Below, piece after piece: positions 46,953 to 60,175 of a DNA stretch of 64,000 bases; position 1 is the first letter of the stretch; each line of letters starts with the position of its first letter. Made by a program: the position numbers and the translations under genes. The stretch is from Hirudinaria manillensis (lineage: Eukaryota; Annelida; Clitellata; Hirudinida; Hirudinidae): NCBI GenBank assembly GCA_034509925.1, contig CM067531.1, positions 573,501 to 637,500 of the forward strand, given 5' to 3'. A model generated the notes under the pieces. It was not told the origin of the DNA and did no database searches. It saw nothing but the letters and a program-made list of their open reading frames with translations.

Positions 46953-47032
46953 CTTGATTAATAACCAACCACTCATCCCTTGAACTCTTGCCAGTTCATC
47001 GCAATTATTGCATCTGACAACTTTTATATTTT

Positions 47033-47053
47033 ATGACGATGATGATGATGATG

Positions 47054-47093
<40 letters not shown>

Positions 47094-47167
47094 TAATAAT
47101 AATAATAATAATAATAACAATAATAATAATAATAATAACAATGATAATAATAACAATAATAATAATG

Positions 47168-47204
<37 letters not shown>

Positions 47205-47217
47205 TAATAATAACAAC

Positions 47218-47247
<30 letters not shown>
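47033..47247. repeat. GAT/AAT trinucleotide array
   Basis: Starts as GAT units and continues as AAT units with scattered AAC and GAT. About 215 bp. Confidence 0.95.
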
Positions 47248-47248
<1 letters not shown>

Positions 47249-47358
47249 TTGAGAACTTTAAAAAAGCAATGAAAAATAACAGAAAAAAAAAAGATTTGTT
47301 TTCCTTGACGATTGTGTGACGGATTCTTGACAGGAATATTTTCCATCACTTCGTGTTT

Positions 47359-47493
47359 TTTATTTCAAACAATAAATTATAAGAATTATAATTTATTTTA
47401 AACAATATAATTTATATTTTATTATTATAATTTGTTATTAGAATTATAATTTATTTTAAACAATATAATTTATATTTTATTGTTTGAAATAAA
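47359..47493. repeat. Inverted repeat with internal direct repeat
   Basis: Perfect 18-bp inverted arms (TTTATTTCAAACAATAAA at 47359-47376 and its reverse complement at 47476-47493) enclose a 42-bp sequence repeated directly at 47382-47423 and 47440-47481. Confidence 0.92.
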
Positions 47494-47627
47494 TTATAAT
47501 TCCCAAAATTTATTTTAAGCAATAAATTCTTTGTAAGACATTGAAATTCATTTCCAAGGCATTCAAAAAGAGGCCAGATTTTTATAAAACTTTGAAAATA
47601 TCATCGTTAATGAAAATATAATAATTG

Positions 47628-47707
47628 TAACAACAACAACAACAGCGATGACGACGACGACGACGTGGACAACAACAACAACAACGAGGACGAAAACAAT
47701 AATAACG

Positions 47708-47762
<55 letters not shown>
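47628..47762. repeat. AAC/GAC/AAT compound microsatellite
   Basis: AAC units, then GAC, AAC again, then about 20 AAT units. Confidence 0.93.
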
Positions 47763-47764
<2 letters not shown>

Positions 47765-48871
47765 TATCCTCATGAAAAATTACTTGCAGCGCCATAATAG
47801 TGCCGATGCGAGTCGTCACCTGCTCAAAGAGACGACGCCAGACTTGACACCACGTGACACCCGGCAATCAGTCAAAAGGCGGACCGGAAAGCAGACGACA
47901 AGTCCATTAAGTGCACCACGGACTTTGATGGATCCCCGTGGGACGACCGTTAAGAGGGAGAAGGGGAGAGTATATGATTGTTTGGTTGTGTGAGGTGTAG
48001 GGAAACAGAAATGAAAAATCTAGGAACGAAAAGAGAAAGTGAAAATCCAAAAGATGTGAAACAATACAAAAACTTATTCTCCTTGAGAATGCAATCCATC
48101 TCCTGGAATTCCACCGGCAATAAACATGACCGAGCACCGGCCATAACCAAGTAAGGCACCGGTTCTACATTCGGGGATGGTGTATGGAGTCCAATAAAAC
48201 CTTATTTATAACCCACTTGCCTGCCTAAAGGACAGTAAGGGAGTCATCCATCTTCTCGCTCAATCACTCATCTATCCTTCCGTCCATTCATCCGTCCCTC
48301 CGTCCGTCCCTCCGTCCGTCCGTCATTCTATCCGCTCATCTAAACATCCTCCGGGGTCGTTCGGTGCAAGGAAAGAGGACCATCAAAGCTGCGGCAGCAG
48401 GAATTTAACTCCACCTCGGTCACGTATTCATCTGCTCCGTTATTGATGCAAAGTTATTTCATCCAAGAGAGAGTTCAAAGTTCATTCCACGGAGACCTTT
48501 CTTCTATTTCTTCTTCTTCTTCTTATTATTATTATTATTATAATACTTCTTTCATGGCATCGTCAAACCATCTCCACTGTACGCGCCAGAACTCAGTACA
48601 TGTTCTCAGAACATCGGCAACAGAAATGAAAAATCTAAGACCTACTACAAATACAAGGGTTAGCGTTAGGCTACGGTCAATGTCATTACTACTCAGGTTG
48701 TAAAGACCTATCAGCGTCTGCCCGACCCTTACCCTAGATTGGGAGATGAACCTTCCTTCCTAGCACTATATATTATCGTCTCAATCCGTCGATAATTCTT
48801 GTCTAATTCCAGGACATGTAGCTTTAGTAAGCGCATAGTAACATTTACCACGTTTGCTTCATCTCAGAGGT

Positions 48872-48926
48872 CCCTAACCCTAACCCTAACCCTAACCCTA
48901 ACCCTAACCCTAACGCTAACCCTAAC
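48872..48926. repeat. Interstitial telomeric (CCCTAA)n tract
   Basis: About eight or nine CCCTAA units, one with a CGCTAA variant. A shorter GGGTTAGCGTTAGG remnant lies at 48658 in the opposite orientation. Confidence 0.95.
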
Positions 48927-49388
48927 TCTCTGCTAACATAGGGCGGTGCCATCACAAGATTGGGTGGATTTGCCATCCAGAAAAGTATTCTTTGCTATCG
49001 TCGGATGGTTCTTGTTTCCTGCTACGAGGACTTCCGGTTATTTTTGGCGCGCGCATCCATTAGGATATGGAAAGACATGGTGACTGCTCTCCACTCTGGA
49101 TGACGAAGACAAAGATGATGATGACGGCGATGACGACGACGTCGATGATGATTGATTGATTGATGATGATGATGATGATTATAATAAAGAGTAGTAATAA
49201 AATAAATATTGTTGTTTAAAGAAAAAAATAAATCATAAATTATCATCATCAGGCACCATTTCTTCGAGTTACTTGAACTCTGAAAATGACCTCTGAGCAC
49301 ACAAAGTTCAGTAATTGGAGAGGAACAGTCACACGATAGGACCACTTCTGTCGATCAACTGTTTGCCTTATTCCGTCCGTCCTTTCAC

Positions 49389-49604
49389 ACGTCCATCCGT
49401 CCATCCATCCATCCGTCCATCCATCCGTCCATCCATCCATCCATCCATCCATCCATCCATCCATCCATCCATCCATCCATCCATCCATCCATCCATCCAT
49501 CCATCCATCCATCCATCCATCCATCCATCCATCCATCCATCCATCCATCCATCCATCCATCCATCCATCCATCCATCCATCCATCCATCCATCCATCCAT
49601 CCAT

Positions 49605-49640
<36 letters not shown>

Positions 49641-49680
49641 CCATCCATCCGTTCATCAGTCCGTCCGTCCGTCCGTCCGT
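49389..49680. repeat. (CCAT)n microsatellite with CCGT ends
   Basis: About 250 bp of mostly perfect CCAT units flanked by CCGT variants on both sides. The overlapping open frames are artefacts. Confidence 0.97.
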
Positions 49681-50289
49681 CTATCTGTATGCTCCTTACC
49701 GTAGGTCGGAGTTAAATTTATCTCCCTAAGATCAGGATTCCAGAATTGAAAAAAAGGTGACTGATGTCTCTCCAGCGGAAGTTGAAAAAATTAGGAAAAT
49801 TCTGAGAAAAAAAAAATCAAGAACAAACATGGCTGGAATTGCAGGAATAAAATTATTTATTAAGAAATTATTTCTTAGAATTATAAATAAAATTATCTTA
49901 TTTATCTCATTAATCTTATTTAATGAATTATATAAAAAATATATTTTAATTTTTATTTTTGCAATAATTTCTTTTCTCAATAACAATTGCCTCAAGGAAA
50001 TATTGATCGAGAAACTTTCATTTTGAGCCTTTTACCTCTGGCGAGGAAAGATAAAAAGTTTTAAAATTAAATAATATCAATTTATTATAATTAAATAATA
50101 TAATTATTAATAGAAAAATAATAATATTTATAATTTGTTATATTTATTGCAATTAAAATCATAAATATGATTATTGTTTTTATTTTGTTGTTTGTTTTTG
50201 TCGTCGTCGTTGACAAGTTCAGAAATTGAAACGACACTTCAGGACGATTTTCCAATCAACAGTTCAATTCTTTTCGGAGCTGTCAGCTC

Positions 50290-50331
50290 CTAGTAATAAT
50301 AATAATAATCAAAAAAAATATAGTAATAATG

Positions 50332-50364
<33 letters not shown>

Positions 50365-50435
50365 TAATAATAATAATAATAATAATAATATTATATATAT
50401 ATATATATAATATATATAATATATATATATATATA

Positions 50436-50467
<32 letters not shown>

Positions 50468-50490
50468 ATATATATATATAATAATAATTC
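50290..50490. repeat. AAT then AT compound microsatellite
   Basis: AAT units grade into a TATATA run with embedded ATAATATA units; a further AAT patch follows at 50585-50670. Confidence 0.93.
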
Positions 50491-50699
50491 GGAAAGTACT
50501 TGGATGAATCGCTGAGAGCACTGGTAGTGCTCAGCATTCATTCATCACCGGCTGTGAGACCGAGAAGAAGAAGGAAAAATGTTCATAATAATAATATAAT
50601 AATAATAATAATAATAATAATATTAATAATAATACCACTAATAATATTAATAATAATACCACTAATAATACCGTTGAGGGTAATAACTTTAAATATTAT

Positions 50700-50868
50700 T
50701 TTTAAACAAAATCCAACAGCAATTCTTGAATGCACGAAGCATTCCTGACCCCAAACCCGGGTTTAGAGTCGCTCTTGAAGCTGCTGTCGCTACGGTCGCT
50801 GCAGCTCGTGCAGTGGTAGTCGTCGGCGTTTATGGCGAAGGCTTGAATTGCGCTCGTAACTTCTATTA
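50700..50868 (-). other. Weak candidate terminal exon
   Basis: On the minus strand this GC-richer patch in AT-rich surroundings is open and non-repetitive. It contains AFAINADDYHCTSCSDRSDS and ends at a stop just before an AAT array. It looks like protein composition, but the possible acceptor (taatag or agaag) lacks a pyrimidine tract and no partner exon was found. It could be a pseudo-exon or part of an unrecognised gene. Confidence 0.28.
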
Positions 50869-51434
50869 GGCGTCAGGCGAGAATGAATAAGCGCTTGGGT
50901 GTTTTTTTTTGTCTTCTTTTCAAAAAAAAAAAGAAAAGAAAAAGAAAAAGAAAGTGGGAGCCTCTAATAAATTGTGGACTTGTAAATGCAAATTGTGACT
51001 TTGTAATTCCATTTGTAATTGTAAATCTTCGTTGGTAATTTTTAAAGTGCTTTGTTAGTGTAAATCTCTCGTGTAATTGTAAATCTAAGGATGTAACTTG
51101 TGCGTGGACGAATGTGGTGGAGCTATGATGATGATGATAATTATGGTGATGATGATTATAATCCTATATAATTATTATATATTATTATAATTTATAATAA
51201 TTTGTAAATATTCCTACTTAAAAAAAACAGAAATATTCTAATATCAAGAATTATTTTATTTTTAGTAATAAATTATTTATTAACACTTTTTAAAGCAAAA
51301 TAAATTCACCAATCTTCAAGCTGTGAGTTTCATATTTATTGTCACGCTTTCTGTGGCCAGGTTTGATGGCCACGACTTTTTCTTAGTTTTTATTTAACAT
51401 TTTAAAATTATATTTGAAATTAAATTTTAACGAA

Positions 51435-51466
<32 letters not shown>

Positions 51467-51759
51467 GTTTATTTTGGTTTAAAAATAAATTTGAAATAAT
51501 TCAAAGTACAAACTTGCTAAGGATTCAACGAGGGTCCTTTTTTGGAATATTTCGAAAAATATCCAACAAATTATTTTTTTTTTATTTTGAATGAATTTCT
51601 AATGAAATGTTGAAAAACAATTTCTGTAAATTAAAAGCGGCACAAATTTAATTACAAAAAAAGCATTAAAATCGTATTTAATCATTTTATAAAACACGAA
51701 TGAAATTGAAATTACATGGCATGGGTTTCGTCGTCTGATGAAAATGACGACGACCACAA

Positions 51760-51945
51760 CAACAAGCATCAACAATAATAATAGTAGCAACAACAACAAA
51801 CAACAACAACAAACAACAACAACAACAGCACCAACAATAATATCAACAAACAACAAACAACAACAACAGCACCAACAATAATATCAACAAACAACAACAA
51901 CAACAGCACCAACAATAATAATATCAACAAACAACACACCACAAT
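51760..51945. repeat. AAC-rich minisatellite
   Basis: Three imperfect units of about 45-50 bp share CAACAGCACCAACAATAATA, embedded in AAC repeats. Confidence 0.88.
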
Positions 51946-52423
51946 ACCTTATAAACAGGGACTACCATGTCCCAAAGCAAAAGTTCGAATTTGAATTTCA
52001 AACGTCAGAGGAGAAAAAACAAGTTAAGTGAACGAAGGAAAAAGTAAACTTAAAGTCGGCGATTTTAAATTAAATATAAATAAAATAATAATAATAGAAA
52101 TTAATTTATCCAAATAGTAGGACACGAAACGTAACTAATACCCGTCGAACAAACGTAAAAGATGAAAGAGATAAAAGCCATTTATCTTCATCTTTTGAGA
52201 TCACCCCAATTTTTTAAATCCCTTGACAAGGACCTCTCCTTATCCCTGACCTCCATCCATCAGCACGTCCCGAGGCAGTAGGGCCACATACGGCCCGGCC
52301 CATCAGGGCTGTACACGTCCCGACCAAACGCCGTACGTACGTGTGTCGGTTGTCCGTTGCGCGAAGTTAGATTTTAAATCGGAATTTTAGAAAAGATAAA
52401 AAGGATTTAAAAAAAAAAAAAAA

Positions 52424-52891
52424 AATCTTTCCCACAGTTTAACTTTTACGACTGATTTTCATGGTCCAATATCTTCAATCGTGGATGACGTCAGCTTCTG
52501 TGGTCGTCATCTTGCTATTGTCGTCTTCTTCTACTTTGTGGTGTCGTCTTCTTTTACTTTTTTGGTGTCGTCTTCTTGCACTTTAAGGCCTCGCTCTTTC
52601 ACTTTCACTCCGCAATCCATCCATCACGATGGGGAGGATATTTGTTCGCAAATTGGACGAACAAATGTCTGTTCTACATTCTCTCTTTGCAAACATCGTC
52701 TTCCAATTTCAAGTTTTAAATTAAATCCTGACGAGTTCAAGAGGCTTCTGTTTTTAAATTTTCCGTTTCTAAGATTCACAGTCGACGGTTATTTGCGGTT
52801 TCCATTGGATAACGACATCGATCAGCGAAGGACAGAAATGAAATCAAACAAATTGACAGCCACAATTCCATGTGGACGCGACACTCGATAG
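52424..52891 (+). other. Weak candidate open frame/exon, about 155 codons
   Basis: A pyrimidine-preceded acceptor (tctttcccacag, ending near 52437) leads into a frame that stays open to a TAG at 52889-52891. The first part is Ser/Phe-rich from TCTTCT repeats; the second part is non-repetitive (for example FTVDGYLRFPLDNDIDQ). No ATG lies near the start and no homology is recognised. This length is longer than usual for chance here, but the evidence is thin. Confidence 0.2.
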
Positions 52892-53084
52892 TTAAACATG
52901 GTGACCGGTGATAAAGAATTCAAAAACTTTCCGTGATTTCAACAACAACAACAACATCATCAACAATAACATCAACATCAACAACAACATCAACAACAAC
53001 ACCAACAACATCATCCTCTTCGTCATCGTCATCTTCTTGCATCGGAACTATTTCGTACAACAACAATAACAACAACTCGAGAAG

Positions 53085-53210
53085 AAGGAAAACCGCCAAA
53101 AAGTCATTAACAGGCAGACGTTGATGAATTACTGGCGGTTGCTTCTCAAGTTGCGTTTGGAAGGTCGCGGGTTCAAAACCCAGCGATTTCCTCACGAGGT
53201 TCTCAAGAAA
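53085..53210 (+). other. tRNA/SINE-like fragment with RNA polymerase III B-box
   Basis: GGAAGGTCGCGGGTTCAAAA followed by CCCAGCG resembles the T-arm/B-box part of tRNA-derived elements, with an A-box-like GGCGGTTGCTTCTCAAG about 35 nt before. No complete cloverleaf can be drawn. Confidence 0.3.
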
Positions 53211-53440
53211 AATGGTTTCTTGGAGTTTGGAAAAAAAGACAAAAAAAGTTTTTTTTGCAGGGTTTTTGTGGAATAAAAATTTTATTAATTTGTATTTTTT
53301 AAAATTAATTAAATTATTTAAAATAGAAACTCCAATCGACTTTGTCTCATTCAAAAGCTGATCACGTGACAGACGACATTTCAGATAAAACATGAATAAA
53401 TAAAATGATGAAAATCTAAAAACACATAAGAATATTATTA

Positions 53441-54055
53441 TTATTATTTAAAAATAATTAATTATTTATTATTTATTTAAAAATAACTAATTATTTATTA
53501 TTTATTTAAAAATAATTAATTATTTATTATTTATTTAAAATAATTAATTATTTATTATTTATTTAAAAATAATTAATTATTTATTATTTATTTAAAAATA
53601 ATTAATTATTTATTATTTATTTAAAAATAATTAATTATTTATTATTTATTTAAAAATAATTAATTATTTATTATTTATTTAAAAATAATTAATTATTTAT
53701 TATTTATTTAAAAATAATTAATTATTTATTATTTATTTAAAAATAATTAATTATTTATTATTTATTTAAAATAATTAATTATTTATTATTTATTTAAAAA
53801 TAATTAATTATTTATTATTTATTTAAAAATAATAATTATAATAATTTAAAAATAATTAATTATTTATTATTTATTTAAAAATAATTAATTATTTATTATT
53901 TATTTAAAAATAATTAATTATTTATTATTTATTTAAAAATAATTAATTATTTATTATTTATTTAAAAATAATTAATTATTTATTATTTATTTAAAAATAA
54001 TTAATTATTTATTATTTATTTAAAAATAATTAATTATTTATTATTATTATTTAAA
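53441..54055. repeat. AT-only minisatellite with palindromic 29-bp unit
   Basis: About 21 copies of a 28-29-bp unit that contains the perfect palindrome AAATAATTAATTATTT. One irregular unit lies near 53830. Confidence 0.97.
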
Positions 54056-54509
54056 ATTTATGTTTCGAGAGATAAAACCAAAATACACACGTTTCATTCT
54101 ATTCAAATAAAAATTAAATTATGTAACAATAATATTTATATAATATAATAATAATAACTAATTATTAATATTAATAAAAATAATATTTAATGACACTTTA
54201 TTATTATATTAATATTCATATATAATATAATAATAATAATTTATTATATTAATATTCATATATAATATAATAATAATATAATATAATAATAATATAATAT
54301 TCACATATTATATACAAATTAATAAATAAACATTATTGTTACATAAACATGTAACACCATTCCATCCCAAGCACTCAAAACTTACGCAAATGTTTAAAAA
54401 CACAAAAACACCAAAAAAAAAAAATCTCTGAACCCAAAAATGATCCAATTTTGGACCCCAAACCTCCATAAAGCACGCACGAAAAAAGTCCACAAAACAC
54501 GACATCGTA

Positions 54510-54610
54510 GCGCCACGGATAACATTTTTTGGCGCTAGAGGAAGACTTCGAGCGCTAGCTGAGCGCTGATCTTAGCGCCAACCCATTCCTAGCGCAAGAA
54601 GCGCCACCCA
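54510..54610. other. Cluster of AGCGCC/GCGCTA motifs
   Basis: Within about 100 bp of otherwise AT-rich DNA the hexanucleotide core AGCGC or GCGCT occurs at least eight times in both orientations. No coding frame supports an exon. Confidence 0.5.
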
Positions 54611-54710
54611 AGGGTGAAGGGTTTTGTGCCCGGTCTTACAATAAATAAGGGGTCACAGAGGACTTTCAGTTCTTGAAAGAGAAGCAAACAGTTTTTCCTG
54701 GGATCCATTT

Positions 54711-55024
<314 letters not shown>

Positions 55025-55323
55025 TTAAAAATTAAATTTCTTGAGAAATAAATGGGAATTTATTCCAAGAAATAAATTGACTCCTGAAAATGAATCGAAT
55101 TTCAGAGCAGAAATATTCCCTTGGAAACGTGATAGGAATTCGGTCGTTGGATTTAATTTTAAATCTTAAAAATTGATTTAAAAATTAAAAAAAAAACAAA
55201 ATACCAATTAATATCTTTAATATTTAATCCTATTCAAAATCTTTTATCTGTAATAAAATTTTCAAATCAAGTAAATGGGAGGAAATATAAAAAGAATTAT
55301 GAACTTACGATGCTGGTACTGCT

Positions 55324-55442
55324 GATGACGAAGAAGAAGACGAAGACGATGATGATGATGATGATGACGATGATGATGACGATGACGATGACGACGACGA
55401 CGATGACGATGATGATGATGATAATGATGACGATGACGACTG
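55324..55442. repeat. GAT/GAC trinucleotide tract
   Basis: Imperfect GATGACGAC run; the neighbouring AAT array occupies 55590-55675. Confidence 0.92.
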
Positions 55443-55640
55443 TGACGTTTGTGGTACTCTGTGGGAGAGTCCAGAGTTCTTTGTGCAAGTCACGTGTCAA
55501 AGTCTGACCGTCAGTGGCTAATCAGCTTGTTTGTCGAGCCATCATAATCATCATCACACAAATCATCACAAAAAATTCTTTATAAATAAATTAATAATAA
55601 TAATAATAATAACAATAATAATAATAATATTAATAATAAT

Positions 55641-55678
<38 letters not shown>

Positions 55679-55748
55679 GAATAGCAACAACGCATCACGG
55701 ACTGATGCAGTTAGGAAGGCAAACCTACTGCATTTCCAACGTTTCCAG

Positions 55749-55881
55749 CATTTGCAACATCTCCACACGACTTCAATCATCCGTCAAGTCGATCCAGTCA
55801 TGCGTGACGACAAGCACCTGATGTATTCCGTGTTGGACTTGGGGCGGAAATCTAGGATAAGGATCGACACCCTGTCTAGTG
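55749..55881 (+). other. Weak candidate exon bounded by acceptor and donor
   Basis: aacgtttccag precedes an open, non-repetitive frame ([17 protein letters not shown] and [17 protein letters not shown]) that ends at AGTG|gtggat, where a GGAT microsatellite begins. The composition is protein-like and faintly recalls a cadherin repeat, but there is no motif that proves it and no partner exon. Confidence 0.27.
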
Positions 55882-55992
55882 GTGGATGGATGGATGGATG
55901 GATGGATGGATGGATGGATGGATGGATGGATGGATGGATGGATGGATGGATGGATGGATGGATGGATGGATGGATGGATGGATGGATGGATA
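55881..55992. repeat. (GGAT)n microsatellite
   Basis: About 28 units, nearly perfect. Confidence 0.97.
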
Positions 55993-56735
55993 GATGGATG
56001 AATAGATGGATGAGTGGATGGATATATTAAGGAGAGTCGACTGACAGTGTGGATTATTATTCCATGGATCTGGATGGAAATGATAAGTTGCTTCGATCTT
56101 ATCGGAATATTAAACAAAATAATCATCATTTATATCAAACCACCATAATCATCATCATCATCATCAACATGATCGTCGTCATCGCCATTGTGTAGCTAGC
56201 ATCACCAATCATGATAAGCGAAATATAAATTATTAATAATTTTTATTATAATAATAATTATTATTATTAAATTAATTTTAATTTTAAATGTAAATCAATT
56301 AATTAATTTATATTTCCTAGTTTAGGAATATTCTCAGTTTATTTGAATATAAGGTTTTAAAATCCATTGACGTGTGACCGCAGATGGAAGGAAGGAAAAT
56401 AAAAAGGAAAACAGAATCACCTGATCGATGAAGCATGAATAAAATAAATTTTAAAATTATTTTTGAAATTGAAATTTAAAATTTAAAATATTTTTAATGT
56501 AAATAAAATAAATACAAATTGAAAATTATTAATATTATTATAAAAAAAGCTATTTTAAAATTAAAATCAAAATTTAAATAATTTAAATAAAATTTAAAAG
56601 AAACAAATATAAAAATTTTTATAAAAGTTGCCTTAAAGCAATTTAAGGAAATATAATTCAAATAAACAATAAAAAAATGTTCCTTTGAAGGACGAATGCA
56701 GTAGGAAAAGATTATGTGGAAGGTAAGAATACATC

Positions 56736-56935
56736 CATGAACGAACGAACGAACGAACGAATGAATGAATGAACGAACGAACGAACGAATGAATGAATGA
56801 ATGAACGAACGAACGAACGAACGAACGAATGAATGAACGAACGAACGAACGAACGAACGAATGAATGAACGAACGAATGAACGAATGAACGAATGAATGA
56901 ATGAATGAACGAATGAACGAATGAATTAATGAATG
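56736..56935. repeat. (GAAC/GAAT)n array
   Basis: Alternating blocks of GAAC and GAAT units, about 200 bp. Confidence 0.96.
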
Positions 56936-57718
56936 AATTCATTGTTAAGGAATGGATGGATGAATGAATTTTTGGCTTCATTAACAAATGATGGGTGGAT
57001 GGATGGATGAACACATTAAATAGATGGATGAATACATTATTGAATGAATGAGTGACTGAACGACCGATCTAATGACAGAACGTTGAATGAATGAATGAAT
57101 GAATGGATGAAACGTCTTGTGTACGAATCAGGTGATGACCACCAAGAGATTAATCTGGAATCGCCCCAGATTCAAATCGAAACCGCGGGAAAAACCCGAA
57201 GACTCTGAAAACCGATGCATCCCTTGGCTGCATTTCATCTACGATTTTGATGTGCCTCTTGTACGACAATCACGGCCTCTGTCATCATCATCATTGTCGT
57301 CATCGTCATGGTCATCATCATCATCATCATCATCATCAAAACAACAACAACAACAACAGTATAAACAAAGTCAGTTACCATACACAGTTGTTTACAGCTT
57401 CAACTTCTCCTTAAAAACAACGAAGCATAAAACAAAAAGAATTACAGGACGAGGTGAATGAGATCGAATCGATGAATTGATCTCAAATCGGACCAATCAG
57501 ATCAGGGGCAGCGATAACAGACCCTCCCACTTGAACTACCGGCAGCCAATGAGAATCGAGGTCAATCAGATGCATCAAGAAATGAAAATAAAAAAGCAAA
57601 CCGGTGCTTTGACATCCGTCAAGAAGATGGGACACATTCACAAGTTGTTTTGTTTTTGTCTTTACAGATAAGACGATGATGGTGATGATGGTGGTGGTGA
57701 TGATGATTAATAACCAGT

Positions 57719-58012
<294 letters not shown>

Positions 58013-58166
58013 AACGGATAAATGATTGACTAAATGAACCTTGCAATCGTTTCTAAAAGCCTCCTCATTCAAAATAATTTGAAACTCGAATCTTGCATCA
58101 ATTTGCCCAGAAAAAAAGTTTTTTTTATCCTTAAGTAAACCTTTTATAAAATATTTTAAAAAGTCA

Positions 58167-58211
<45 letters not shown>

Positions 58212-59154
58212 GTTATTATGCCATAATAAATTATATTTATCCTCGCTCGATTCTGTAGAGTTTCAGATCGATACTCGCAAGATGAAATATTCTCAGCGGA
58301 TTTCCATGGATTCAAAAAGTCATTTGTTTAAACATTTATTTAAATATTTATTTAAATATTATTTAATATTATTTAAATATTTTTTAAAATATTTATTTAA
58401 ATATTTATTTAAAATGTTATAAAATATTTAACATTCTATATTTTTAAATATTTTAAGAAATTAATGGAATTGAGAAAAATAATTTCTATTTAATAAATAA
58501 ATAAAATTAATTTTATTTCTTGTTTATTCAAAGTCTTTGACTGATAACGTTGGCGATGATGATGACGATGACAAGAACTGATTTGCATAAAGGTGGACCA
58601 ATCTTCTCAGAAATAAATCAACAACAAAAACTTAATTAAAATACGAAATTATTTTAAATATTCAAAAATAAAAAGAAAAATACTGAGAAACTGGAATTTA
58701 TACTGGAATATATTTCTATTATAATAATTTATATTTACATTATAATCAATAAAATTTACAATTTATTTATTTATTTATTCATCAATTCCATAAAATTATT
58801 CATTTAATTCAAAACAAATGCAATTTAAAATCATTTAAAATTTAAATAAATTTAATGACTCAACTATTGCACGTCCCAATCAAATTATAATTTATAAATT
58901 TGAAATATTTTAAAAATAAATTGATTTTCAAATATAATTCTCAAATTAATTCTTATTTTATGAAATTACTTTCTTTTTTTTGCTTAAATTCTTCAATAAT
59001 TTCTTTTTTTTATAAATATATGGATGCAATTTCAAAAATTATTCAAATTTTACAAAAACGATTTCTTCAAATCACACAACTCACGTCCTTTAAAAAGTCG
59101 ACAGGCGTCAAGTTAGAGGTGGAAGCTGGAAAATCATTCATTCATTTATTCATT

Positions 59155-59288
59155 CGTCCATCCATCCATCGTCTATCCGTCCGTCCGTCCGTCCATCCAT
59201 CCATCCATCCATCCATCCATCCATCCATCCATCCATCCATCCATCCATCCATCCATCCATCCGTCCGTCCATCCATCCATCCATCCAT

Positions 59289-59322
<34 letters not shown>

Positions 59323-59333
59323 GTCCGTCCGTG
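59155..59333. repeat. (CCAT)n array with CCGT variants
   Basis: Tetranucleotide array similar in pattern to the one at 49389-49680. Confidence 0.96.
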
Positions 59334-59867
59334 CATCGATCAGACCTGCCTTAATTTCATTCCATCCATTCATTTCATTTTCCTCCTCGCATCTTGGATC
59401 AGAATATATCATCGTCATCGTCAATGCAGACGTCATCATTATCATCATCACCACTACAGTCATCACACATCAGTCATTCTCTTACTAATCCAAAAAGCGT
59501 GTATCTGGAATATTTTTATTTATTAAATATATTTTCATTTTATTTAAAATTAAAAATATTTTTTTCGTATTTGTTTAAAACTTCATGCAACCAAATGGAA
59601 TGCCATGGGCGCGATTTTATTGTGGAAATTTAATTTTATAATTTTTTTCTTTTTCCAACAAAAACTAGGAAAATATATTTTTGAAAATTATAATTAAATT
59701 ATACTTTTAATCCTGATAATCCTCAAGATGGAACATGGAGAAATTTCAGAATTTTGCTTTTGTAGGAAAAAATGTTACCACGAGATTCATTTCCGGTCCG
59801 ATTCTGCCAACTTTGAAATCCAAAAATGCATTATTTTTGAGATAAAAATAAAAATATATTTAACTTC

Positions 59868-59908
59868 TTTAACCCTAACCCAAACCCTAACCCTAACCCT
59901 AACCCTTC
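59868..59908. repeat. Interstitial telomeric (CCCTAA)n tract
   Basis: About six units including one CCCAAA variant. Confidence 0.9.
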
Positions 59909-60175
59909 AATTAAATTTCAATTTAAACACAAAAGTAAAAAAATAAAAAAATAAAAACTTGTCCACGATTTGCCGGGAATCGAATTTAAAACAATTTTTG
60001 AGGCACTTTAAATTCCTCCTTCCTCGTCGTCGTCATCGTCATCATCATCGTCATCGTCGTCGTCATAACTGCGTCATTACTACCAGGACTTCAATCATCA
60101 TCTTCGTAGTCGTCATCTTCTGCAATTACGCGGCCTCTTTTTTTTTCGTAAAGCGCTAGAAAAATACTCAAACAC

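Noticed and set aside
47772-47993. Plus-strand frame of 73 codons after the AAT array
   Set aside because: No clear splice sites that keep it in frame with anything, and no recognised motif.
53441-54055. CRISPR-like array
   Set aside because: Units are directly contiguous without unique spacers, and the genome is eukaryotic.
57114-57220. Short ATG frame beginning MKRLVYESGDDHQE
   Set aside because: Only 34 codons, the ATG lies in a GAAT repeat, and two other frames overlap it; insufficient support.
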